The notes beneath the pieces were generated by a model. That model saw nothing but the letters and a program-made list of their open reading frames with translations. It was not told where the DNA came from and searched no databases. The position numbers and the translations under genes are program-made. Positions 1 to 6,159 of a DNA stretch of 15,371 nucleotides are shown piece by piece. Numbering within the stretch: the stretch's first letter is position 1; each line of letters opens with the position of its first letter. The DNA comes from JAQBGV01 sp032128395 (GTDB lineage: Bacteria > Planctomycetota > UBA8108 > UBA1146): the NCBI GenBank assembly GCA_032128395.1, contig JAQBGV010000128.1, positions 1 through 15,371 of the forward strand, written 5' to 3'.

Positions 1-34
1 CGCGAGCAAGAGGGGGCTTTTCGAAAGCCCCCCC
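1..34. repeat. Dispersed palindromic intergenic repeat, copy 1 (left-truncated)
   Basis: The plus strand reads GCGAGCAAGA and then a near-perfect hairpin: GGGGGCTTT (12-20), a TCG loop, and AAAGCCCCC (24-32). Related sequence occurs at 3023-3053 and 15278-15309, so this is one copy of a local repeat family whose left part lies outside the window. It sits 13 bases after the rsfS stop. Read in the rsfS direction, the T-run (35-43 as A on the plus strand) comes before the hairpin, so it does not match a standard intrinsic terminator, although the hairpin could still protect an mRNA 3' end. Confidence 0.75.
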
Positions 35-47
35 AAAAAAAAACCGC

Positions 48-443
48 CTATCTCGGAAATTCCACCTTCACCCGCGGCGCGCCAGCCCAGAGATTTTCCA
101 GGTCATAGAATCGCCGAGTGTCCTTCTCGAAGATGTGGATCACCAGTTCGGAGTAGTCGAGACAGATCCAGCGCCCCTCCGTGCGGCCGTGCACGCCGAG
201 GCGGGGGATCGGCTTTGGCTTGAGCAATCGTTCCGTACCATCCGACAGCGTCTGAGCGCCGCGGGTCGAAGTCGCCGAAGCGATCACGAAGAATGAAGAA
301 ATCGGCAGCAGCTCCCTCACCCGAAGGATGGCGATATCCTCGGCGCGCTTCTCATCCAGGAATCGCGCAACCTCGATTGCGACCCCCTCGAGCTCCCCGA
401 CATCGAGGAGCCTCTTCTCGGATTTCCTTGCGGTTTCAGACAT
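48..443 (-). CDS. rsfS: Ribosome silencing factor RsfS (Iojap/YbeB family)
   Basis: RsfS binds ribosomal protein uL14 on the large subunit, blocks subunit joining and lowers translation when nutrients are short; it acts in the cytoplasm. The 131-residue product matches the family in length and carries its conserved C-terminal block: GRWICLDYSELVIHIF at about residues 90-105, followed by R..YDLE.LW (110-119). The central SSFFVIASATSTRGAQ segment is also typical. I chose ATG at 443: an upstream extension to 524 would run into the end of hppA and adds residues not found in the family. A GGAGGG stretch lies about 15 bases upstream, which is rather far. The gene follows hppA by 26 bases on the same strand, so the two are probably co-transcribed. 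rsfS is more often seen near nadD or obg, so this pairing is mildly unusual. Identification is secure; the start is fairly secure. Confidence 0.95.
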   Translation of the reverse strand: MSETARKSEKRLLDVGELEGVAIEVARFLDEKRAEDIAILRVRELLPISSFFVIASATSTRGAQTLSDGTERLLKPKPIPRLGVHGRTEGRWICLDYSELVIHIFEKDTRRFYDLENLWAGAPRVKVEFPR

Positions 444-469
444 TCCGCTTCGGTCCACCCTCCGGAGTT

Positions 470-2605
470 TCAGCTGGCCATCGCCTTGACGAAGAGCGGC
501 ACGAACACCAGGGACACGATACACATCAGCTTGATCAAGATGTTGAGCGATGGGCCGCTGGTATCCTTGAACGGGTCACCGACGGTGTCACCCACCACCG
601 CTGCCTTGTGCGCGTCGGAACCCTTTCCGCCGTGGGCGCCGGTCTCGATGTACTTCTTGGCATTGTCCCAGGCTCCCCCGGCGTTCGCCATGAAGATCGC
701 GAAAGGAACCCCCGTGATCAGCGAGCCCGCGAGAAGGCCCCCGAGGGCGCTCATGTCCCACAGCCCCACGCCCACGGGAACTGCGACGGCCAGGATCCCC
801 GGGAGCATCATCTCCTTGAGAGAGCCAGCGGTCGAAATGCTGACACACGCGGCGTAGTCCGGTTTCCCGGTCCCCTCGAGGATCCCGGGGATCTCGCGGA
901 ACTGCCGGCGAACCTCATCGATCATTTTTCCCGCCGCCCGGCCGACCGCCTTCATCGTCAGTGCGGAGAAGAGGAAGGTCATGACCGCGCCGAGGAACAG
1001 GCCGATCATCACCTCCGCGCTCTGGATGTTGAGAATGATCTCGCTCAACTGGTTGTCGGCATTGGCAAGATCCACGTTGTGTCGGCCGATGAGAATGTTG
1101 CCGGCCGCGACGAACGTGCTGAACAGGGCTAGCGCGGTGAGGGCGGCAGACCCGATCGCGAAGCCCTTGCCGATCGCCGCCGTGGTGTTCCCGACCGCGT
1201 CGAGCGCATCGGTGCGCTTGCGGACCTCCGGATCGCACCCGGCCATCTCCGCGATCCCCCCGGCATTGTCCGCCACGGGTCCGTAGGCATCGATGCCGAG
1301 GGAGATCCCCAGCGTCGCGAGCATGCCGACTGCGCTGAGCGCGATTCCGTACAGCCCCCCGAGCCAATTCGCCACGCCGATCGCGGCAGCGATCCAGAGG
1401 ATCGGCCAAACCGTGGACTGCATCCCGATCGCGAGCCCCGAGATGATGTTCGTCGCGGTCCCCTGGACCGAGTCCGCGGCGATCTTCTGAGCGTGTGGCG
1501 CTTGTTCGGAAGTGTAGTGCTCGGTGATCTTCCCGATGATGATCCCGAGGGCGAGTCCGCCGACCAGGGTCGCGTACACCCCCCACTTTCCCTTCGCGAA
1601 GATCGATGCGTCGACATCCGGCATCTGGGTGAACACGATCGCCGCCGCTCCCGCGAACAGGACACTCGCGACGAGCAGCCCCCGAAAGAGCGCGGAGTGG
1701 ACTTTCGACTCGTCCGCCGTCTTCACCGCGAAGGTCCCGATGATCGAGGCGAGGATCCCGAATGCGGAGAGCACCACCGGCAGGAAGACCCAAGGAAGAG
1801 CGTTGTCCAGCGCGGCGGAGTCCATCCCCCCGTCCATGGCGAAGACTCCGAACGCGGTGAGACCGAGCGCCATGCTGGCGATGATCGAACCGGCGTACGA
1901 CTCGAAGAGGTCGGCCCCCATCCCCGCGACATCGCCGACGTTGTCGCCGACGTTGTCCGCGATCGTCGCCGGGTTGCGCGGGTCATCCTCGGGGATCCCC
2001 GCTTCGACTTTCCCGACCAGGTCCGCACCGACGTCGGCGGCCTTGGTGAAGATCCCCCCCCCGACGCGAGCGAACAGCGCGATGCTCGAAGCGCCGAAGG
2101 AGAATCCGAAGATCGGCTCGACGAAGTTCATCCCGTCGGCGGAACCGTAGTGGAAGTAGAGCAAGAGAGAGATCCCGAGGAGCCCGAGTCCGACCACGGT
2201 CAGACCCATCACCGCCCCGGAGCGGAACGCGATGGTCAGGGCGCCGGTCAAGCTGCTCTTCGCTGCCTCCGTCGTGCGCACGGCACTGGCGGTCGCGGTG
2301 CGCATTCCGATCCAGCCGGCGATTCCGCTCGACAGGGCGCCGATCATGTAGGCGAGCGCAGTGGCACCGTTGATCCCGAAGTAGAGCGCGGTCGTGACCA
2401 CCAGCGCAAAGACCCCGAGAATTCGGTACTCGGTCTTCAGGAATGCCATCGCACCCTGTTGGACCGCCGCGGCGAGTTCCTGCATCCGTTCGGTTCCAGG
2501 CGACTGCTTGTGGATCCACCCGGTCAGGACTTTGGCGTAGACCAGCGCGATCACCGAGAGCGCGACCCCGAACCAGAGGATCGCCGGGTTCTTCAGAAGG
2601 TCCAT
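470..2605 (-). CDS. hppA: Membrane-bound ion-pumping pyrophosphatase (K+-dependent type)
   Basis: This integral inner-membrane enzyme hydrolyses pyrophosphate and uses the energy to pump H+ and/or Na+ outward. The 711-residue product has the usual length and many hydrophobic segments. Diagnostic motifs are DVGADLVGKVE (191-201) and DNVGDNVGD (217-225), which bind Mg-pyrophosphate, plus GDTVGDPFKDTSGPSLNIL near the C terminus. GNTTAAIGKG (472-481) has Ala and Gly where K+-independent enzymes carry Lys and a different residue, so K+ dependence is predicted. Glu235 in the DLFES segment is at the place used by Na+-pumping enzymes such as that of Thermotoga maritima, whereas plant-type H+ pumps have it elsewhere; Na+ or mixed Na+/H+ transport is therefore possible. 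I chose ATG at 2605 because it begins a normal first membrane helix; a GTG at 2659 would add 18 Pro-rich residues. rsfS follows downstream. Confidence 0.97.
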   Translation of the reverse strand: MDLLKNPAILWFGVALSVIALVYAKVLTGWIHKQSPGTERMQELAAAVQQGAMAFLKTEYRILGVFALVVTTALYFGINGATALAYMIGALSSGIAGWIGMRTATASAVRTTEAAKSSLTGALTIAFRSGAVMGLTVVGLGLLGISLLLYFHYGSADGMNFVEPIFGFSFGASSIALFARVGGGIFTKAADVGADLVGKVEAGIPEDDPRNPATIADNVGDNVGDVAGMGADLFESYAGSIIASMALGLTAFGVFAMDGGMDSAALDNALPWVFLPVVLSAFGILASIIGTFAVKTADESKVHSALFRGLLVASVLFAGAAAIVFTQMPDVDASIFAKGKWGVYATLVGGLALGIIIGKITEHYTSEQAPHAQKIAADSVQGTATNIISGLAIGMQSTVWPILWIAAAIGVANWLGGLYGIALSAVGMLATLGISLGIDAYGPVADNAGGIAEMAGCDPEVRKRTDALDAVGNTTAAIGKGFAIGSAALTALALFSTFVAAGNILIGRHNVDLANADNQLSEIILNIQSAEVMIGLFLGAVMTFLFSALTMKAVGRAAGKMIDEVRRQFREIPGILEGTGKPDYAACVSISTAGSLKEMMLPGILAVAVPVGVGLWDMSALGGLLAGSLITGVPFAIFMANAGGAWDNAKKYIETGAHGGKGSDAHKAAVVGDTVGDPFKDTSGPSLNILIKLMCIVSLVFVPLFVKAMAS

Positions 2606-2720
2606 TCGTACACTCGTTTCAGCCCGCGGAGGCGGGGGATTGGTCGGCGTATCCCCCACAGGCAGCGGGGGTTGGGAGAGGGGGGCCGTATATCAGAATC
2701 GTACCTACCGCACAAGAGCC

Positions 2721-2752
2721 GCTTGAGGGGACCCCTTTGGGGCCCCTCAAGC
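2721..2752. repeat. Strong near-perfect hairpin
   Basis: GCTTGAGGGG (2721-2730) is the exact reverse complement of CCCCTCAAGC (2743-2752). Inside it CCCC (2732-2735) pairs with GGGG (2739-2742) around a TTT loop, leaving one unpaired A at 2731. That is 14 base pairs of very stable stem. No T-run follows on either strand. It lies about 300 bases past the end of the HEAT-vWA genes and about 115 bases before the hppA start, so it could end transcription from the former, insulate the latter, or be part of a repeat element. Confidence 0.7.
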
Positions 2753-2927
2753 TCGCGCCTTCTGCAGTGGACCTTCGGCCACTGAGAAGGCTTCCTCTTG
2801 CGACCGGGGGTGAGCGTCTTCGGCCGTCCAGACCGACAGCTGCCGTCGGTTCGCCGATCCGAAGGAGTCGTCTTGGCTTTGCCGCGACGAGTCGGTTCGC
2901 GCGCGCTTTCGGGTGGGTCGAGGGAAA

Positions 2928-3053
2928 CCTGCGAGCCAGAGGCGAGCATCTACGAAGGCCCCCCGGTGGAATCCTGCGAGCCAGCGGCGAGCGTTTGTGG
3001 GTGAGTGGGAGTGAGCTTCGCCGCGAGCAAGAGGGGACTTTCCGAACGCCCCC
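2928..3053. repeat. Dispersed palindromic intergenic repeat, copy 2
   Basis: CCTGCGAGCCAGAGGCGAGC (2928-2947) recurs with one change at 2973-2992, a 45-base period. The second unit runs into GTTTGTGGGTGAGTGGGAG and TTCGCCGCGAGCAAGAGGGG, matching the order seen at 15222-15312. It ends in a degenerate hairpin (GGGG 3033-3036 with CCCC 3050-3053, two mismatches inside). It directly abuts the TAA stop (3054-3056) of the minus-strand HEAT-vWA gene, the same position relative to a gene end as copy 1. Confidence 0.75.
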
Positions 3054-4331
3054 TTAACGAATCCCCGCGTAGGTTCCGCCGGTCTTTGCTGCGATCGCTC
3101 TCATGAACGATACCAGAGAGCCCGTGAATCCTAGGGTGTGGATCGTGATCTTCTTTGTCCGATTCGCGACGACTATTGCTTCGATGATCGGCGGGATCTC
3201 CGCAATCGATCCTTGTCCGGGAATCGTCGGAGAGCCGTCGGAGAGGAAGATGATCGTATCGACTTCGGGGAGGTCCATCGCGGTGAGGAGCGCTTCGCCA
3301 GTATTGGTATAGCCCTCGGGTTTCAGCGCTCCGACGAACTCCATCGCCTTGCGCTTGAAGGAGTTCTTCGCCGTCACCAGCTTGTCGGGGATCCAGGGGG
3401 TCACCTGGGTCGAGTACGCGATGACATTGAACTGGACTTCGGGGCGAAGATCCTCGATCGCCTTGATCAATTCGCGCTGAGCACGTTGGAGTCGGGTGCG
3501 TCGGGCGCCGGTGCTCGACCCCTCCTCGCCCGTCGTCGGATCGATCTCCTCCATGCTCTGCGAAGTATCGATGACGAAGACCACACGCTTCGACGCGATC
3601 TCCTGGCCGAAGATGCGCGGCAGCCCACTGCCCGACCCCTCGTCGGGTCGGTAGACGGAGGTTTTCGCACGGTCCTCGCCACCCTTCGATGCCCTCGGGA
3701 TCCACTCCGGAGGGCGGGACTGGAACCACTTCTGCCAATCGTCTGCGATCAAGAATCGCTCGCCCGTGATCGTCTGGAGCGCGATCCGAGCTTCCGCCCA
3801 CACGAGCCCCGAGTCCTTCTCACTGGCTGCGAGGACTTCGATGCACGCGGGGACGAGGACGCGCTCCCGCTTCCTGCTGGCAGCGCGCAGCGCCGTGACG
3901 ACGACGTTCGATCGCACCGCGTGCAGGGCGAGCACGAGCGGCTCTGCTGTGGCAGGATGATCGATCGTCGCGAGCGCCTGGATCGTGAGGATCGCCACGG
4001 TGTCGCTCTTCGCAGCTGCGAGTTGATCGCCGAGGGCGGCGATCCACGTGGGCTCGTCGTGAGAGACGAGCGCCTTCGCGACCGCGGTTCGGATCGGATC
4101 CTCGGGGTGATGTCCGCCGACGATGACCAGGGGGCGGACCGCGCGCGGATCTCCGGTCTCCGCGAGTGCGGTCACCGCATCGGAGATTCCGATCGGTCCC
4201 CCCGCATCGAGCGCGAGTTGGAGTCGCTTCTGAAACTTGTCGAAGTCGTCGTCTGTGCCCGCCACTGCGTGTGCGAGAGCCACGTGTGCGAGAACCAGCA
4301 GCACGATACAGCCGTACGCGAGCTTCCGCAT
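3054..4331 (-). CDS. Exported HEAT-repeat/vWA-domain protein (second of pair)
   Basis: The 425-residue product has an N-terminal signal segment (MRKLAYGCIVLLVLAHVALAHA), helical HEAT-like repeats at about 45-190, a DDWQKWF linker (197-203) and a vWA domain from about 248 to the end. The metal-binding MIDAS site looks complete: DTSQS (Asp255, Ser257, Ser259), Thr342/Thr344 in YTNTG, and Asp365 in FLSDGSP. vWA domains of this kind bind protein partners through a divalent metal, and HEAT repeats also mediate protein contact, so an adaptor or surface-binding role outside the cytoplasm is likely; no enzyme activity is indicated. ATG at 4331 shares a base with the stop of the upstream paralogue (TGATG), implying translational coupling; a GGGAG ribosome site lies 8 bases before it. 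No MoxR-type ATPase is nearby. The specific function is unknown. Confidence 0.9.
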   Translation of the reverse strand: MRKLAYGCIVLLVLAHVALAHAVAGTDDDFDKFQKRLQLALDAGGPIGISDAVTALAETGDPRAVRPLVIVGGHHPEDPIRTAVAKALVSHDEPTWIAALGDQLAAAKSDTVAILTIQALATIDHPATAEPLVLALHAVRSNVVVTALRAASRKRERVLVPACIEVLAASEKDSGLVWAEARIALQTITGERFLIADDWQKWFQSRPPEWIPRASKGGEDRAKTSVYRPDEGSGSGLPRIFGQEIASKRVVFVIDTSQSMEEIDPTTGEEGSSTGARRTRLQRAQRELIKAIEDLRPEVQFNVIAYSTQVTPWIPDKLVTAKNSFKRKAMEFVGALKPEGYTNTGEALLTAMDLPEVDTIIFLSDGSPTIPGQGSIAEIPPIIEAIVVANRTKKITIHTLGFTGSLVSFMRAIAAKTGGTYAGIR

Positions 4332-5677
4332 CACCGGAGCTCCCGATACTCGCCGTGGTTCAGTACGGCGATCCTCTTCAGGAACGCGCGCATGCTCTTG
4401 CCCGCTTGCTCGAACCCTATGGTGTGGATCCGCACACGGGAGAATCGATTGGCCTCGCGCAGCCACTCGAGGATTGGTTCGGTATCGAGCGGGGTGTCGC
4501 CACGTCTCGGGGCACCGTCGGAGAGCAGGAAGATCGCGCGGAGGCCCTCCACCTCGAACGCGCGGAGGAGCGCGTGATCGGTCCAGGTTTCGCCGTTCGC
4601 TTCGAAGTCGCGAATGAAACTGATCGCCTTGCTCTTGTTCCGGGAGTTCGCCGGGAGGAGATGTTCCTCCAACGGCAGAATCTCGTGGCAGAAGGTGATG
4701 ATGTTGAACTGGGTCTTCTCCGGGAGCATTTCGATCGTCCGGATCAACTCCCGTTGGATCCTCCGGAGCCGCTGCCGGCTCTCGGGGATCGGCCCCCTCC
4801 CGCCGGCGTCGTCCCCGCTCTCCTCCGGGGCGGGGTCGACCTCACTCATGCTCCCGGAGACGTCGAGGAGAAAGACCACTTTCTCCGACGGCACTTCGAT
4901 CCCGAAGAATCGCGAGGGGTCCTTGTAGACCGAAGTGACCACACCCTCGGCGGCTCCCTCCGGGGGTCGCTCGAAGTTCTCCTTGCGCGGATCCCACCAG
5001 TTTCGCCAATCCTCGGAGCGAACGATGTCCTCGCGGGTGAGCTGGAGCAGCGTCTTTCGGATCTCGAACGCGAGCAAGCCATCCGCCCGGCCCCGCTTCT
5101 CCTGGTACGCGAGGCCATCGATCAGAGGACCGATCGACGCGGTGCTGTCCTTCTCCTGGACCTTCTCGATGGCCGCGAGAACCACTCCGTCATCTTTGTC
5201 GAAGAGGTTCTGCAGTAGGGCCGTGAACGCCGACCCCTCGGGGCGCATGCCGAGGGCCAGCGTGAGGAGGACACGAGCCCGGGGGTTTGGCTCGGCGCTA
5301 GCGAGTTCGCAGACCCGCTCGAACGCCTCCCCCTTGGGGAGTCCGAGAATGCGACCGCCGATGTACTGCTCGAGTCCGTAGTAGTCCCCCTTCATGCCGA
5401 CCGAGATCAGCGCTTCCATCGCTTTCGGGGTCCCGATCTCCATCAGAGCGTCGACCGCGGCGGTAGCGCCCGGGAAGTCCTTCTTCACGATCGACGCGGC
5501 GAGGCGACCTCTCGCTTCACGCACCGATTCCGCGGAGGCGGGGGAGATCGCTGCGAACACCACGACGGCGCTGACGGCGATCGCGAGGGAGAGAGACTGA
5601 AGCCGGTGAACCGAGCGAGGCCCCCGTGACGTCGGTGATCGATGGAATTGTGGTGGCCGATGGAGCTGTGGTGGCAC
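4331..5677 (-). CDS. Exported HEAT-repeat/vWA-domain protein (first of pair)
   Basis: From GTG 5677 the product is 448 residues: a Pro/His-rich N region of about 25 residues, a signal helix (LSLAIAVSAVVVFAAISPASA, about 29-49), HEAT-like helices at about 55-215, the linker DWRNWW (223-228), and a C-terminal vWA domain. MIDAS residues are present: DVSGS (Asp272, Ser274, Ser276), Thr364/Thr366 in ETWTDH, and Asp387 in LLSDGAP. Its order of domains and C-terminal ends (TIGFEQAGKSM...AFLKRIA) match the next gene, so the two are tandem paralogues. The start is chosen because GGAAGGA lies 6 bases upstream of this GTG; an open frame continues to 5782 but adds no recognisable sequence. Codons 2-13 contain a doubled PPQLHR/PPQFHR unit. 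It is the first gene of the minus-strand pair and diverges from the riboswitch operon. Confidence 0.85.
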   Translation of the reverse strand: MPPQLHRPPQFHRSPTSRGPRSVHRLQSLSLAIAVSAVVVFAAISPASAESVREARGRLAASIVKKDFPGATAAVDALMEIGTPKAMEALISVGMKGDYYGLEQYIGGRILGLPKGEAFERVCELASAEPNPRARVLLTLALGMRPEGSAFTALLQNLFDKDDGVVLAAIEKVQEKDSTASIGPLIDGLAYQEKRGRADGLLAFEIRKTLLQLTREDIVRSEDWRNWWDPRKENFERPPEGAAEGVVTSVYKDPSRFFGIEVPSEKVVFLLDVSGSMSEVDPAPEESGDDAGGRGPIPESRQRLRRIQRELIRTIEMLPEKTQFNIITFCHEILPLEEHLLPANSRNKSKAISFIRDFEANGETWTDHALLRAFEVEGLRAIFLLSDGAPRRGDTPLDTEPILEWLREANRFSRVRIHTIGFEQAGKSMRAFLKRIAVLNHGEYRELR

Positions 5678-5683
5678 TGGGGG

Positions 5684-5690
5684 TCCTTCC
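5684..5690 (-). promoter_or_regulatory. Ribosome binding site that decides the HEAT-vWA start
   Basis: On the minus strand GGAAGGA is followed by six bases and then GTG at 5677-5675. No other in-frame ATG, GTG or TTG with a comparable site precedes the signal peptide. Confidence 0.6.
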
Positions 5691-5827
5691 GTGGGGAGGG
5701 CGCGTCCCGAGCAATACCGACCTCCCGCAAGTGGAGGACGTCGGTCGAACGAGATTCCTGCTTCTAGGATGGAACGCCCCACGCGTCTCTTCCCCGAGGT
5801 GGAGCGGAACTTCTTCCCGAGTCGCGG

Positions 5828-5857
5828 ATTCTAACCATCGGCCGGGAACGATGCCAC
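5828..5857 (-). promoter_or_regulatory. Candidate sigma-70-like promoter for the HEAT-vWA pair
   Basis: On the minus strand GTGGCA (5857-5852, 4 of 6 matches to TTGACA) and TAGAAT (5833-5828, 5 of 6 to TATAAT) are 18 bases apart. This would give a leader of roughly 140 bases before GTG 5677. Matches this good arise by chance, so it is only a candidate. Confidence 0.3.
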
Positions 5858-5891
5858 GCGGGGGAGTACTGCAAGCCGTGGACCCGGCGGT

Positions 5892-5921
5892 TCGACACCC
5901 TCCAGATCCTCGTTGTATGCT
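5892..5921 (+). promoter_or_regulatory. Candidate sigma-70-like promoter for the riboswitch operon
   Basis: TCGACA (5892-5897, 5 of 6 to TTGACA) and TATGCT (5916-5921, 4 of 6 to TATAAT) are 18 bases apart. Transcription would begin near 5928, about 90 bases before the riboswitch. It is in the right place but weak as evidence. Confidence 0.3.
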
Positions 5922-5963
5922 TCCCTGAATGAACGAGGAGCCGCTCTTCCAGCCCACCTCGTA

Positions 5964-5989
5964 CCCGGGAGACGCGAGTCTCCCCCGGG
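5964..5989 (+). other. GNRA-capped hairpin upstream of the riboswitch
   Basis: GGGAGAC (5967-5973) pairs exactly with GTCTCCC (5978-5984) around a GCGA loop, and flanking CCC/GGG can add pairs past a short bulge. It lies 30 bases before the c-di-GMP aptamer in the presumed leader. A role is unknown; it may stabilise the leader or dock with a receptor. Confidence 0.5.
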
Positions 5990-6018
5990 CGTGCGACGCT
6001 CGGTGAGCGCCAGCGACA

Positions 6019-6105
6019 TCCCGATCAGGGCAAACTGCCCGTAAGGGCAGGACGCAAAGCCACGGGCCCCATCCCACACCGGGAAGGGTAGCCGGGCCGC
6101 CGGGA
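6019..6105 (+). ncRNA. Cyclic-di-GMP-I (GEMM-I) riboswitch aptamer
   Basis: The conserved core of the class is present in order: AGGGCAAAC (6027-6035), then P2 CTGCCC/GGGCAG (6035-6040 with 6045-6050) closed by a GTAA tetraloop, then GGACGCAAAGCC (6050-6061), then ACGGGCCC, then GGGTAGCCGGG (6086-6096). P1 closes as TCCCG (6019-6023) with CGGGA (6101-6105). P3 is supported by CCC (6067-6069)/GGG (6086-6088) and CCC (6073-6075)/GGG (6081-6083). The base matching G20 of the Vibrio Vc2 structure is G (6029), which favours c-di-GMP over cyclic AMP-GMP. The GNRA loop is the one that docks to the P3 receptor in this family. It lies 54 bases before the peptidase lipoprotein gene on the same strand. 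Confidence 0.93.
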
Positions 6106-6106
6106 C

Positions 6107-6158
6107 CTCCCCGTCCGTCCCCTGATCATCGTACGCCTGAAAAAGGGGATCGGGGGAG
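6107..6158 (+). promoter_or_regulatory. Likely expression platform (ribosome-site sequestering)
   Basis: CTCCCC (6107-6112), directly after P1, can pair with GGGGAG (6153-6158), and TCCCCT (6118-6123) can pair with AGGGGA (6144-6149). Both purine runs are the only ribosome-site candidates for the gene starting at 6160. No T-run follows either stem, so control of translation rather than of transcription termination is favoured. The pairing is visible; the mechanism is inferred. Confidence 0.45.
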
Positions 6159-6159
6159 C

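Larger units (their letters stand above)
2606..3053. other. Non-coding region between hppA and the HEAT-vWA genes
   Basis: No reading frame here looks like a protein; open frames are Arg/Pro/Ser-rich and typical of random GC-rich DNA. The stretch contains a long hairpin (2721-2752), smaller hairpins CAGTGG/CCACTG (2765-2770 with 2779-2784) and ACCGAC/GTCGGT (2832-2837 with 2845-2850), and a copy of the dispersed repeat (2928-3053). The hppA promoter must lie here. A weak candidate on the minus strand is TATACG (2693-2688) with TTGTGC 16 bases upstream, but it is too poor to call. Confidence 0.6.
5678..6018. other. Divergent promoter/leader region
   Basis: This stretch lies between the minus-strand HEAT-vWA pair and the riboswitch. 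I see no convincing protein here. It holds the ribosome site for the minus-strand pair (5684-5690), an imperfect stem ACCGAC.CTCC/GGAG.GTCGGT (5716-5745) that would fall in that pair's leader, candidate promoters on both strands, and a GNRA-capped hairpin at 5964-5989. Confidence 0.55.

Noticed and set aside
1..34. Intrinsic terminator for rsfS
   Set aside because: In the direction of rsfS transcription the T-run comes before, not after, the hairpin, and the same hairpin recurs elsewhere as part of a repeat family.
293..1132. Long plus-strand open frames opposite hppA (also 1493-2785)
   Set aside because: Products are Arg/His/Asp-rich without domains and lie opposite the clear hppA coding frame. 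They are shadows of GC-rich coding DNA.
3054..5677. MoxR/vWA chaperone system or chelatase
   Set aside because: No AAA+ ATPase lies nearby, and both vWA proteins have export signals and HEAT-like repeats.
5885..5905. tRNA-like GGTTCGACACCC segment
   Set aside because: It resembles a T-arm loop, but the flanks do not pair and no acceptor, D or anticodon arms fit on either strand.
5831..6079. Minus-strand open frame of 82 residues across the riboswitch
   Set aside because: It is antisense to a well-supported structured RNA, has no recognisable motif, and its composition is what GC-rich DNA gives by chance.
6019..6105. Cyclic AMP-GMP (GEMM-Ib) specificity
   Set aside because: The base aligned with Vc2 position 20 is G, whereas the cyclic AMP-GMP variants carry A there. 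Only a binding test would settle it fully.
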